In this document: piece after piece, positions 27,394-36,712 of the stretch
Layout: each line of letters opens with the position of its first letter
Position numbering within the stretch: the first letter of the stretch is position 1
Origin: Gammaproteobacteria bacterium
Lineage (GTDB): Bacteria; Pseudomonadota; Gammaproteobacteria; Pseudomonadales; JAUIET01
Direction of reading: 5' to 3'
NCBI GenBank assembly: GCA_030431775.1
Contig: JAUIHW010000012.1
Location: 1 to 64,000 of the forward strand
DNA: 64,000 nt
Made by a program: the position numbers and the translations under genes
Notes under the pieces: model-generated
Databases searched by the model: none
What the model saw: the letters and a program-made list of their open reading frames with translations, nothing else
What the model was told of the DNA's origin: nothing

Positions 27394-28068
27394 TTAGGCG
27401 ATGAGTAAGCGGAGGCGACTTCCCACGTGATGGGCAGTGTCGGCCAAGACCCCAATTTTATCGATGATGTTGTACAAAAAAATTACATCAATAGCGGACA
27501 TTTGTTTTTCTTTTTTAAACAGCGCTTTACGTAAGCGAATCTTCTGGCGATCAATATTGTTCTCGGTTTTATCCAGGCGGCGTAGAATGGTTTCTACCTT
27601 GGCAAGCTCCGGCCCTCTGAAACCGGCACTCAGTAACTCATCGAGCTCTTCAATGGCCTCTAATGCGGAATTGCTGGCAGTAATCGCGCTTTCAACATAA
27701 TTTTGCATGCCCTCCTGCAGTTTGTCGGGGATCACCATCTTTCTGCCCTGCATCAGGCTGGTGATGTCACGGGTGCGATTGGCGAGCTTATCCTGCTGGG
27801 TCAGCAATTCCAGCAGATCATTGCGGTGTACCGGCAAAAACAGGCTTTTCGGCAAATGTTTGCGGATGGAGAGCTTCTTGCGATCTGCCTCTTTTTCAGC
27901 CTTGGCCACATGGCGGGCTAATTGATTCACTGCATCCCAGTCTTCGGCGAGGACTGCGTCAATAAAGGGTTGCAACAAGCCTACACAGAGGTGTACCTGC
28001 TCCATGTGGGCCTGCATCGGCCTGATTGGAGAGCGTCCGAACAGCTTGACAATGGTGGGATCGGCCAT
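27394..28068 (-). CDS. DUF47 / TIGR00153 protein, PhoU-like Pit partner
   Basis: 224 residues, all helical, of the DUF47 family related to PhoU. It begins PTIVKLFGRSPIRPMQ, with conserved HMEQVHLC, and the C-terminal part has DVIFLYNIIDKIGVLADTAH. Proteins of this family sit next to Pit transporters and are thought to regulate phosphate uptake. It is the first gene of the minus-strand run. The divergent promoter region 28069-28331 contains a TTGTCATAAAAACATAAG stretch resembling half of a Pho box. Confidence 0.9.
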   Translation of the reverse strand: MADPTIVKLFGRSPIRPMQAHMEQVHLCVGLLQPFIDAVLAEDWDAVNQLARHVAKAEKEADRKKLSIRKHLPKSLFLPVHRNDLLELLTQQDKLANRTRDITSLMQGRKMVIPDKLQEGMQNYVESAITASNSALEAIEELDELLSAGFRGPELAKVETILRRLDKTENNIDRQKIRLRKALFKKEKQMSAIDVIFLYNIIDKIGVLADTAHHVGSRLRLLIA

Positions 28069-28331
28069 TTAAAGAATCTTTTAAGCTTTGGGGGGCGAGT
28101 ATACGGATTAGAAGACCAGGCTGCCACTACAGCAAGCGCTTTTTTTGAACGGTGTGATCTGGTTAAATTGTCATAAAAACATAAGCTTAGCGGTTAATGT
28201 GTATGTGGTTTGCTAGAATATATAGAGAAACCATGTGATACTAGCTCCTTTCCCTGGCCTGAACATGGTTGTGAACGGCTGCGGGGCACTGACTCAGCGG
28301 GTCGAGGCCCGCGCTGATTATGAGAGTTGTT

Positions 28332-30125
28332 ATGGCCGAAGCAGCCGCATCCAAGACAAACACCGAGATAACTCTTGATCTGCCAGGCTTGCTCCAAGCT
28401 CTGCTCGATGATCAGCGCATATCCCAGCACAACCTGGAGCGGATACGCAGCACGTCGCGCTCGCGTCAGGAAGCAGCCCAACACGTGCTGAATTACCTGG
28501 CCGATCAGCGTCTTGAAGATGAGGCTAATCCCGGCAATTACCTGACCATCGAGGTCTTGCTGGAATGGCTGGGTAAACGGGCCGATCAGGAAGTGGTGCA
28601 CATCGATCCGTTAAAAATCGACGCCAGAGCGGTGACCGAAGTCATGTCGTTCGCATTTGCCCAACGTCACAACTTGCTGGCCCTCAAAGTGACCCAGGAT
28701 GAGGTTGTCATTGCCAGCACCGAACCCTTCATCGGGCAATGGGAAGCGGACTTACAGCATGTATTGCGCAAGCATATTACCCGGGTAATCGCCAATCCGC
28801 AGGACATTCAGCGCTATCAGGTGGAGTTCTATACGCTGGCTCGATCGGTCAGCAGCTACGCCCACCAGGGTGGCAAGGCCGGTGCCGGTCTGGCCAACCT
28901 GGAACAGATGTTGGAGCTGGGCCAGCTCAAAGACCCGGACGCCAATGACCAGCACATCGTCAATATTGTGGATTGGTTGTTCCAGTATGCCTTTCAGCAG
29001 CGAGCCAGTGATATTCACATAGAACCGCGCCGCGAGCAGGGCAATATCCGGTTTCGTATCGATGGTGTTCTGTGTCCGGTCTATGAGCTGCCAATGCAGG
29101 TGCTCACGGCAGTAACCAGCCGGATCAAAATTCTAGGTCGCATGGATGTTGCTGAGAAGCGGCGGCCTCAGGACGGGCGTTTGAAAACGGTCAGTCCAGA
29201 AGGCAATGAAGTTGAGCTGCGTTTGTCTACCCTGCCTACCGCGTTTGGTGAAAAGCTGGTGATGCGGATATTTGATCCGGATGTACTGTTGCGAAGCTTC
29301 AGCGAGCTGGGCCTGGCGAACGAAGATTATAATCGCTGGAGTGCTATGACCGCGAAGCCGCATGGCATCATTCTGGTCACCGGGCCGACCGGTTCCGGTA
29401 AAACCACAACCCTGTATTCTACGCTCAAACAGCTTGCAACCCAGGAAGTCAATGTCTGTACCATAGAAGATCCTATCGAGATGGTTGAACCCGCTTTCAA
29501 CCAAATGCAGGTTCAGCACAATATAGATTTAACCTTTGCCAGTGGCGTCCGTTCCTTGTTGCGTCAGGACCCGGATATCATCATGATCGGTGAGATTCGT
29601 GACCTTGAAACCGCGGAAATGGCAGTCCAGGCATCGCTGACAGGACACCTAGTACTGTCTACTCTGCACACCAACGACAGCCCCAGTGCCATAACACGAT
29701 TGTTAGAGCTTGGAGTGCCCGCCTATTTAATCAAGGCAACCGTACTGGGGGTCATGGCCCAGCGACTGGTGCGCACGTTATGTCAACATTGCAAGGCTCA
29801 GGTAGAGCTGGACGCACCTGCCTGGGAGCAATTAACCAGTCCGTGGAAAGTGAATGCTCCCAAAGCCATGTGCGTAGCACAGGGTTGTCTTGAGTGTCGC
29901 AACACCGGTTATTTGGGGCGCCAGGGTATCTATGAGGTAATGCCCTTGTCGGAGTCACTGAATACCCATATCAGCAGCAATTGCGACCTCGCTCAGTTGC
30001 GAACCGCAGCAATGCGTGAAGGTATGCGCACTCTACGCTTGAGTGGTGCGCAAAAAGTGGGGGTGGGTGACACCACAATCGCCGAGGTTATGCGGGTCGC
30101 GCCGGCGCCGGATAATGGCGATTAA
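28332..30125 (+). CDS. GspE/PilB-type secretion or pilus ATPase, stand-alone
   Basis: 597 residues from the ATG at 28332, preceded by GAGAG; ATG 28320 would add four. An N-terminal GspE domain (1-180) is followed by the ATPase with RASDIHIEPR, Walker A GPTGSGKTTTLYS, the Asp box EDPIEM, Walker B DPDIIMIGEIRD and LSTLHTNDSPSAI. A C-terminal zinc CxxC pair (CQHCK, CLECR) matches GspE/PilB enzymes. No other type II secretion or pilus gene is adjacent. It may drive a system encoded elsewhere, perhaps type IV pili, to which the FimX-like protein in this window would also relate. Confidence 0.85.
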   Translation: MAEAAASKTNTEITLDLPGLLQALLDDQRISQHNLERIRSTSRSRQEAAQHVLNYLADQRLEDEANPGNYLTIEVLLEWLGKRADQEVVHIDPLKIDARAVTEVMSFAFAQRHNLLALKVTQDEVVIASTEPFIGQWEADLQHVLRKHITRVIANPQDIQRYQVEFYTLARSVSSYAHQGGKAGAGLANLEQMLELGQLKDPDANDQHIVNIVDWLFQYAFQQRASDIHIEPRREQGNIRFRIDGVLCPVYELPMQVLTAVTSRIKILGRMDVAEKRRPQDGRLKTVSPEGNEVELRLSTLPTAFGEKLVMRIFDPDVLLRSFSELGLANEDYNRWSAMTAKPHGIILVTGPTGSGKTTTLYSTLKQLATQEVNVCTIEDPIEMVEPAFNQMQVQHNIDLTFASGVRSLLRQDPDIIMIGEIRDLETAEMAVQASLTGHLVLSTLHTNDSPSAITRLLELGVPAYLIKATVLGVMAQRLVRTLCQHCKAQVELDAPAWEQLTSPWKVNAPKAMCVAQGCLECRNTGYLGRQGIYEVMPLSESLNTHISSNCDLAQLRTAAMREGMRTLRLSGAQKVGVGDTTIAEVMRVAPAPDNGD

Positions 30126-30137
30126 TCTATATAGTTC

Positions 30138-33020
30138 GTGCAGCAGATGCTAGCGCTACCGCTATCTGATATTCCAGAACGGTTCCACCCTCAGCTGGAA
30201 CGCTTCATCGACGCACTTCAGGAATCTGCCGATCAGGCGGTGGTTACTGAACTAAGTGCTATTTTTCAACAGCAGCAGAATACGGCGCGACAACTGGCGC
30301 GTACGGTGGTGCTCAGCGATTTCTGTGCTGATCTGATTATGCGCGAGCCTGCCATTCTTCTTGAACAGATTCACAGTGGCGCGTTTGAAAAGCGGCTTGC
30401 GGCAGAGGACTACCAGGAGAGTTTACGAGCACTGCGTAAGCTGGATTCCAAAGAAGAGTCGGGCACTCTGGCACGGGCAATCCGCAGGTTTCGCAACAGT
30501 GAAATGTTGCGCTTGATCTGGCGCGACCAAAACCGGTTGTGTTCAATGCGTGATACTACCCGAGAAGTCAGCTTGCTGGCAGAAACCTGCATTCAACAGG
30601 CGCTGGACTTTCATTATCAGGAGTTATGCGCTGAATGGGGCACTCCACTGGACCAAGAGGGTCAAGCAGTGGGCCTGTGTGTGCTCGGCATGGGAAAACT
30701 GGGTGCTTATGAGCTGAATCTCTCCAGTGACATCGACCTTATTTTTGCGTATTCCACCGGCGGTGAGTTAAGCAATGATGGCAAAACTCTTAGCCATCAG
30801 GAGTTCTTTCTCAACCTCGGGCGGCGCTTGATTAAAGCCCTCGATGAACGAACGGCGGATGGCTTTGCGTTCCGCGTGGACATGCGCCTGCGTCCCTATG
30901 GCGAGAGCGGTGCGTTGGTACACAGTTTTGCGGCCCTGGAAGAGTATTACCAAAACCAGGGGCGGGACTGGGAGCGATACGCAATGATCAAAGCCCGAAT
31001 GGTTGCCGGTAACCCGGCAGATGGTTACGACCTTATGCAGATGCTCGAGCCTTTTACCTACCGTCGATATATTGATTTCAGCGTGTTCGAATCGCTGCGC
31101 TCTATGAAGAGCATGATTGTCAGCGAGGTAAAACGCCGCGGCCTTCACAATAATGTCAAGCTGGGCGCCGGCGGCATACGCGAAGCGGAATTTATTGTGC
31201 AGGTGTTTCAGCTGGTGCATGGCGGGCGCGACAAAAATCTTCAACAGCGCGGTCTGCTCGACTTGCTCGATGTACTGGCTGAGCGGGAGATGCTGCCGCA
31301 ACAGGCGTTGGCCGAGTTGGCCGAGGCCTACGAGTTTTTGCGCAATACCGAACACAGTCTGCAAGCACAGCGAGACCAGCAAACGCAGTCATTACCGAGA
31401 GATGACTACGACCAGTTACGTATTGCCTGGGCAATGGGCTTTGCCGGCTGGGAGGAGTTTTTGCAAACCCTGGAACGCTATAAAAGCAATGTTCGGGCAC
31501 ATTTCAATGAACTGATCGCCAGCGAAGAGCCTGACAGTGGGCCGACGCGCATCGAGTTATCCCCATTGTGGGATGATCTGGAGCCTGCTGCACAATCAGA
31601 GCCGGGTAGCAGGGCGATTGATCAGCAGCTGCGTGACTTTAAGTTTTCCGACAAGGTCCTGAATTTGCAGGCCATAGCCCGCGAACGGCTGGATAAGGTC
31701 ATGCCAATTCTGTTGGCTTATCTTGAAGACGATGACTCAAAGGCGGTGATTACGCTTGAGCGCGCCCTGCAAATCATAGAGGCGATTGTCCGTCGTTCGG
31801 CTTATCTGGTGCTGTTGCATGAAAACCCGCTGGCATTGAAGCATTTGCTTCATTTGTGTGCAAACAGTGCTTACATTGCAAGGAAACTGGTTCAGCATCC
31901 TTTGTTACTTGATGAGCTGATCGATGCGCAATCGCTCTATCAGGCACCCGATCGCGATGAGGTGTTTTCCACTCTGCGTCAGCACATGATGCGAATTGTT
32001 CCCAGCGATACTGAAGCGCAAATGGAGCAATTGCGCTATTTCAAGCGCAGCAGCAGCCTACGGGTCGCTGCCGCAGAAATAAGTGGCGCGCTGCCGTTGA
32101 TGAAGGTCAGCGATAACCTCAGCTATATTGCGGAGGCCTTGTTGGGCTATGTGCTGGATCTGGCGTGGAATGACCTGGTCGACAAATACGGGGTATTACC
32201 CGGTACCGACAATGAGCACAAAAAGTTCCTGATCGTCGCTTACGGCAAGCTGGGCGGGCTGGAGCTGAGCCACGGCTCTGATCTTGACCTGGTGTTCATC
32301 TACGAAGCCGAGCCCAATGCAATGACCGACGGAGACGCGTCAATTGACTGCGTGACTTTTTATACCCGCCTGGGTCAACGGATCATCCATCTGCTCAGCA
32401 CCCGCACCGCTTTGGGCCAGGTTTACGACATTGACATGCGGCTACGCCCCTCCGGCAACTCCGGATTGCTGGTGTCGTCGTGCAAGGGCTTTCTTGAGTA
32501 TCAGAACAACAAAGCCTGGACCTGGGAACATCAGGCGCTGGTTCGAGCCCGCCCGGTAGCCGGTGATACCAGGCTGTACAACTGGTTCAGCAATACTCGT
32601 TTGCAAATACTTGGCCGCCCGCGTGAGCTGCCCGGGTTGAAAGCCGATGTTCGCGATATGCGGGCAAAAATGCGCTCCCATCTGATAAAGCAGTTATTAC
32701 CCGGTCAATTCGATCTGAAACACAGTAGCGGCGGTATAGTTGATATCGAATTTGTGGTTCAATACGCGGTTCTGGCGCACTGCTGTGCAGAACCCGCTGT
32801 TGCCGAGTTTACCGATAACATTCGTATTCTCGATGCCTTACAGGCCGCAGGCTTGATGCCAGAAGTTCAGGCGGAGGCACTGCGCAGCGCTTATATCGGT
32901 TATCGTGCGAGTGTGCATCAAAGCAGCCTGCAGGATCAGGAAGCCGTTGTATTGGAGCGGGACTTCGAGGCCCAGATCGATGCAGTGCGCAAGACATGGC
33001 AAGAGATGTTGGAGGAATAA
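30138..33020 (+). CDS. glnE: Bifunctional glutamine synthetase adenylyltransferase / adenylyl-removing enzyme
   Basis: 960 residues from a GTG. Adjusts glutamine synthetase activity by adding or removing AMP in response to PII. Two nucleotidyltransferase domains are visible: the adenylyl-removing half with LGMGKLGAYELNLSSDIDLI (about 182-200) and the adenylylating half with AYGKLGGLELSHGSDLDLVF (about 700). Each is followed by an arginine-rich DMRLRP and a WEHQALVRAR or WERYAMIKAR stretch. It starts 12 bp after the ATPase gene; ilvE follows. Confidence 0.96.
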   Translation: MQQMLALPLSDIPERFHPQLERFIDALQESADQAVVTELSAIFQQQQNTARQLARTVVLSDFCADLIMREPAILLEQIHSGAFEKRLAAEDYQESLRALRKLDSKEESGTLARAIRRFRNSEMLRLIWRDQNRLCSMRDTTREVSLLAETCIQQALDFHYQELCAEWGTPLDQEGQAVGLCVLGMGKLGAYELNLSSDIDLIFAYSTGGELSNDGKTLSHQEFFLNLGRRLIKALDERTADGFAFRVDMRLRPYGESGALVHSFAALEEYYQNQGRDWERYAMIKARMVAGNPADGYDLMQMLEPFTYRRYIDFSVFESLRSMKSMIVSEVKRRGLHNNVKLGAGGIREAEFIVQVFQLVHGGRDKNLQQRGLLDLLDVLAEREMLPQQALAELAEAYEFLRNTEHSLQAQRDQQTQSLPRDDYDQLRIAWAMGFAGWEEFLQTLERYKSNVRAHFNELIASEEPDSGPTRIELSPLWDDLEPAAQSEPGSRAIDQQLRDFKFSDKVLNLQAIARERLDKVMPILLAYLEDDDSKAVITLERALQIIEAIVRRSAYLVLLHENPLALKHLLHLCANSAYIARKLVQHPLLLDELIDAQSLYQAPDRDEVFSTLRQHMMRIVPSDTEAQMEQLRYFKRSSSLRVAAAEISGALPLMKVSDNLSYIAEALLGYVLDLAWNDLVDKYGVLPGTDNEHKKFLIVAYGKLGGLELSHGSDLDLVFIYEAEPNAMTDGDASIDCVTFYTRLGQRIIHLLSTRTALGQVYDIDMRLRPSGNSGLLVSSCKGFLEYQNNKAWTWEHQALVRARPVAGDTRLYNWFSNTRLQILGRPRELPGLKADVRDMRAKMRSHLIKQLLPGQFDLKHSSGGIVDIEFVVQYAVLAHCCAEPAVAEFTDNIRILDALQAAGLMPEVQAEALRSAYIGYRASVHQSSLQDQEAVVLERDFEAQIDAVRKTWQEMLEE

Positions 33021-33025
33021 GAGTA

Positions 33026-33952
33026 ATGTCGTTTGCGGATCGTGACGGAAAGATCTGGTTTGATGGAGAGGTTGTTGAGTGGAGAGATGCCACTGTTCAT
33101 GTGCTGAATCATACCCTGCACTACGGGCTGGGTGTTTTTGAAGGGGTTCGTGCTTATCGCACAGAGTCGCGCGGTACCTGTATTTTCAGGCTGCAGGAGC
33201 ACACCCGGCGCTTGTTTCGCAGCGCGCATATCGTTGGCCTGAAAATCCCTTTCAGCGAGCAGGAGTTGAACCAGGCTCAGATCGATATTGTCAAGGCTAA
33301 CCAGCTGGAAGAAGGTTATATTCGCCCAGTGGTTTTTCATGGCTCTGAGCAAATGGGAATCAGGGCAGATCAGCTATCGACCCGGGTCAGTATTGCCGCC
33401 TGGGAATGGCCGAGCTACATGGGCCCTGAAGCGGCTGAGGCCGGCATTGTCGTGCGCACGTCGTCCTATACCCGTCATCATGTAAATATAGCAATGTGTA
33501 AGGCCAAGGCAAACGGTCAATACATTAACTCCATACTTGCTTTGCGTGAGGCGCAGGAGTGCGGTGCCGATGAAGCCATGCTGCTGGACCCGGAAGGTTA
33601 TGTTGCCGAAGGCAGTGGTGAGAATATTTTTATCGTAAGAGATGGGCTGCTTTACACGCCAGAGCTGACCAGCTGTCTGGATGGCATCACGCGAAACAGT
33701 ATATTTGTGTTAGCAGAAGAGCTGGGTCTCAAAATTATCGAAAAACGTATCACTCGTGATGAAGTCTATATCGCCGATGAGGCGTTTTTTACCGGAACGG
33801 CCGCAGAGGTGTTGCCTATCCGGGAGGTCGATGGGCGTCAGATAGGTGCGGGTAAACGTGGCCCGATTACCACCCGTTTGCAGCAGCAGTTTTTTGACCA
33901 GGTGCGAGGGCGCAGCGATACCCACGCCGACTGGTTGACTCCGGTCGAATAA
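33026..33952 (+). CDS. ilvE: Branched-chain amino acid aminotransferase
   Basis: Transaminates the 2-oxo acids of valine, leucine and isoleucine, the last step of those pathways. The ATG at 33026 preceded by GGAGGA gives 308 residues (E. coli 309); an in-frame ATG at 32996 lies inside glnE and is rejected. Conserved features are NHTLHYGLGVFEGVRAY, SYTRHHVN, the PLP lysine in KAKANGQYINS, EGSGENIFIV and FFTGTAAEVLPI. The glnE-ilvE-waaF order is known from pseudomonads. Confidence 0.96.
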   Translation: MSFADRDGKIWFDGEVVEWRDATVHVLNHTLHYGLGVFEGVRAYRTESRGTCIFRLQEHTRRLFRSAHIVGLKIPFSEQELNQAQIDIVKANQLEEGYIRPVVFHGSEQMGIRADQLSTRVSIAAWEWPSYMGPEAAEAGIVVRTSSYTRHHVNIAMCKAKANGQYINSILALREAQECGADEAMLLDPEGYVAEGSGENIFIVRDGLLYTPELTSCLDGITRNSIFVLAEELGLKIIEKRITRDEVYIADEAFFTGTAAEVLPIREVDGRQIGAGKRGPITTRLQQQFFDQVRGRSDTHADWLTPVE

Positions 33953-33959
33953 GTTAGCC

Positions 33960-34988
33960 GTGAGCTGCCGAATACTGATTGTCGGCCCATCCTGGGTTGG
34001 CGATATGGTCATGGCGCAAACTCTGTTCATTGCTCTGCGGGAACAGCATTCCGATGTTTCGCTTGATGTGCTGGCTCCCGCGTGGAGTGAGCCTCTACTT
34101 GCGGCCATGCCGGAAGTGGATGAAGCGATTACCATGCCGCTGGGCCATGGCCAGTTCAGTCTGGGTGTTCGGCGCCGTTTGGGTCGGCAGTTGCGCGGCC
34201 GGTACGAGCAGGCAATTGTGCTGCCAAACTCCTGGAAGTCGGCGCTGGTTCCGTGGTTTGCTGGAATTACCCAGCGAACCGGTTGGCGCGGTGAAATGCG
34301 CTATGGCCTGTTGAATGATCTGCGCCGCCTGGACAGTGCACGCTTTCCGGCGATGATTCAGCGCTATGTTGCGCTGGCACAATCCGCAGATGCTGCGCCA
34401 CGGGATTTTGCGGCAATTACCAAGCCGCGTCTGGTAGTGGCCGATGCAAAACGCGAGCAGTTCAAAGAAAAGTTCTCCATTAACTCAAGCCGCCCACTGC
34501 TGGCACTCTGCCCTGGTGCGGAGTTCGGTCCGGCAAAACGTTGGCCCGAGGCGCATTTTGCCGCGGTCGCCACTGCACGCATAGAAGCCGGCGACCAGGT
34601 GTTGTTATTGGGCTCTGGCAATGATGTCCCGGTAACCCGGGCAATCCATCAGCAAATTCGTCCAGACCTGCAAGATGCCTGTCTGGATCTGGCCGGCAAA
34701 ACCAGCCTTGGCGAGGCCATATTGGCAATGTCGTTGTGCGCTGGCGTGGTCTCCAATGACTCCGGTCTGATGCATATTGCAGCGGCACTGGGGCGTCCCT
34801 TAGTCGCTGTTTATGGCTCCACTTCCACGCGCTATACACCCCCGCTGGGAAGCCAGGTGGCGACCCTGAGTATCCCTGTTGATTGTGGGCCCTGCTTTGA
34901 GCGGGAATGTCCACTTGGTCATTATAAATGCCTTACCGGGCTGCAACCGCAGCGCGTTGTCCGGGCGCTGGAGGCGCTTTCAGCCTAG
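33960..34988 (+). CDS. waaF: ADP-heptose:LPS heptosyltransferase II
   Basis: 342 residues from a GTG. GT9 enzyme that adds the second heptose of the lipopolysaccharide inner core. N-terminal ILIVGPSWVGDMVMAQTLF and VLPNSWKSALVPW are typical of WaaF, with LCPGAEFGPAKRWP and SNDSGLMHIAAALGRPLVAVYGSTS in the nucleotide-sugar binding half. It starts 7 bp after ilvE. waaC is on the opposite strand 63 bp downstream. Confidence 0.94.
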   Translation: MSCRILIVGPSWVGDMVMAQTLFIALREQHSDVSLDVLAPAWSEPLLAAMPEVDEAITMPLGHGQFSLGVRRRLGRQLRGRYEQAIVLPNSWKSALVPWFAGITQRTGWRGEMRYGLLNDLRRLDSARFPAMIQRYVALAQSADAAPRDFAAITKPRLVVADAKREQFKEKFSINSSRPLLALCPGAEFGPAKRWPEAHFAAVATARIEAGDQVLLLGSGNDVPVTRAIHQQIRPDLQDACLDLAGKTSLGEAILAMSLCAGVVSNDSGLMHIAAALGRPLVAVYGSTSTRYTPPLGSQVATLSIPVDCGPCFERECPLGHYKCLTGLQPQRVVRALEALSA

Positions 34989-35051
34989 GGCTGTTGTAAC
35001 AGTTACCCGGCGCATAGAGGCGTCCGGCTTCACAGCGGTAGTGGCGATTAT

Positions 35052-36086
35052 TCAGGTTTGCGCCATTAATTCAAACCGCCTCCACACCTGCTCTGCTGTC
35101 AGGCTGGCCAGGCAGGCCGCATCATCGCCGGGTCGATCAGGGAAGTCGCAACGTCTTCGATAGCAGGGTTGGCAGGAGAAACCCTGTGCCGGTAGCAGGT
35201 CGCTGGCAGGGCCGGTGGCGCCAATCAGTGCCGGGTCGGTCGGGCCGTATAGGGTCAAGGTTTTGTTGCCCAGTGCGGCCGACAAATGTGCCAGGCCGGT
35301 GTCCATGCAAATCGCCCCGGCGGATAGCTGCAAGAGCCTGGCAATACTGCTTAGGTTTAGTGCGGGTAATACAACGGCATTGTCTGAAACCGCGGCAATG
35401 TTCTCGGCCTGTTTCCGCTCATCCTCGGTACCCCAGGGCAACAGTACCTGGTAATTGCTTTCAGCGGCAAGTTTGCTCAGTGAGTACCAGTTAGCGACAG
35501 GCCAGGACTTGCTGGTCCAGCTGGCATTGTGGACAAACAGTAAAAAAGGCTGAGCGGGCGCCTGGTAACCGCGCAAGGTGAACTCTGTTCCGTTGATGCC
35601 GAAGTCCGGGGGACTGTTCGGTTCAGGGTACTCGAATATCTGTGCAAAAAGCTGGCGCCAGCGATCTATTGCAAGCTGTTGGCGGGGCACCGCATAGTGA
35701 TAGCGGTAGGCAAAGTGAGCTCCCCATTCGCGCACCCCATGCACATCGGGCCCGTGCGTTGGCCCTTTAGCAAGCGCGGTGACCAGAGCGCTTTTCAAAT
35801 TATTTTGCGCATCAATCACCGCGTCATAACGGCGGCTGCGCAGTTTCTTGTGGTAGCTTCTCAGCTCGCGCAGAGAGTTTGTAATGTGGCCACTGCTACG
35901 CCAGCGCCGGTGCGCGCTTTTCAGGACGCTGTCCACTGCCGGGTGCCAAGAGCAGATTTCTGCAAACTGTTCATCAACGGCCCAATCGAATCGCAGCCCG
36001 GCACGCTGTTGTTGCGCATCAGTCAGCGCCGGCAAGGCTTGTATCAGATCACCCATGGAGCTTAGCTTGACCAGAAGTACGTGCAC
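35052..36086 (-). CDS. waaC: ADP-heptose:LPS heptosyltransferase I
   Basis: 344 residues. Adds the first heptose to Kdo in the inner core. The start HVLLVKLSSMGDLIQALPALTDA and VIDAQNNLKSAL match WaaC, and FLLFVHNASWTSKSWP and CMDTGLAHLSAALG are in the C-terminal half. It is convergent with waaF and shares a 1-bp junction with the upstream oxygenase gene. In pseudomonads waaC follows waaF on the same strand, so a local inversion seems to have occurred here. Confidence 0.94.
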   Translation of the reverse strand: MHVLLVKLSSMGDLIQALPALTDAQQQRAGLRFDWAVDEQFAEICSWHPAVDSVLKSAHRRWRSSGHITNSLRELRSYHKKLRSRRYDAVIDAQNNLKSALVTALAKGPTHGPDVHGVREWGAHFAYRYHYAVPRQQLAIDRWRQLFAQIFEYPEPNSPPDFGINGTEFTLRGYQAPAQPFLLFVHNASWTSKSWPVANWYSLSKLAAESNYQVLLPWGTEDERKQAENIAAVSDNAVVLPALNLSSIARLLQLSAGAICMDTGLAHLSAALGNKTLTLYGPTDPALIGATGPASDLLPAQGFSCQPCYRRRCDFPDRPGDDAACLASLTAEQVWRRFELMAQT

Positions 36087-36703
36087 TAGCGACTCGTAAA
36101 CAGGCGCTTAGCTCTGGCACTCAGGCCGTGCAGCAGGCTGTGTTTGCTTTCTGCGGAGTTACTGACCAGGTAGTTCAGTTGCAGGGACAGGCGCTTTCCT
36201 TCTATTGGGGTATGTCCATGCCAGCAATCTGGGGTAACCAGGAAACCCAGCATGGTGCCGGCTAGGGGTGCGATTTCTTTTACCGGCCGGTCCAGGCTGT
36301 CCGGGCTGTCGAGCAGTCGCAGGCGCCCACCTTTGGCCGTCCATTCCCGGTTGAAATAAAGCAGCACCGTCAGTAGTTTGCTGCGTGAGTCGGTGTGTAC
36401 GCGACCGTCTTTATGGCGCATCATCCCGCGAACCGTGGTAACCACGGGTCGGCCCTCAAGGTCTATAGCGAATTTGCGTTCCATCAATGAACGGAAGGCA
36501 TCGCCTTCGAGCACATTCAGTAATTCAAGAAAGCGCGGCCCGGCGCTGGTCTGTTGCACAGGGATACTGCCGCCGGCATCAATAGCCGGGAAATCCTGCA
36601 GAACGCCATTCAGTGCGTCATCGAGCAGGCTGTCGGTGACGAGAAAGTGGGGGAAGGGCTGTTGTTCCAGACGCGCCTCAGCTATTGCCGCCATATTTAA
36701 CAT
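36086..36703 (-). CDS. 2-oxoglutarate/Fe(II) oxygenase in the LPS locus
   Basis: 205 residues. The iron triad can be read as H103-x-D105 (RVHTDSRSK) plus H162 or H164 in CWHGHTPIEG, and R171 would bind 2-oxoglutarate. VLLYFNREW and GGRLRLLDSPDS are typical of the prolyl-hydroxylase-like 2OG-Fe(II) group. There is no signal peptide, so it is cytoplasmic. Its position between waaC and an LpxL-type acyltransferase gene suggests hydroxylation of a lipid A or core sugar precursor, but the substrate is inference only. Confidence 0.8.
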   Translation of the reverse strand: MLNMAAIAEARLEQQPFPHFLVTDSLLDDALNGVLQDFPAIDAGGSIPVQQTSAGPRFLELLNVLEGDAFRSLMERKFAIDLEGRPVVTTVRGMMRHKDGRVHTDSRSKLLTVLLYFNREWTAKGGRLRLLDSPDSLDRPVKEIAPLAGTMLGFLVTPDCWHGHTPIEGKRLSLQLNYLVSNSAESKHSLLHGLSARAKRLFTSR

Positions 36704-36712
36704 GTCAGTAGC

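Noticed and set aside
30768-31382. Minus-strand open frame of 204 codons inside glnE
   Set aside because: Antisense to the conserved glnE catalytic region with no motif.
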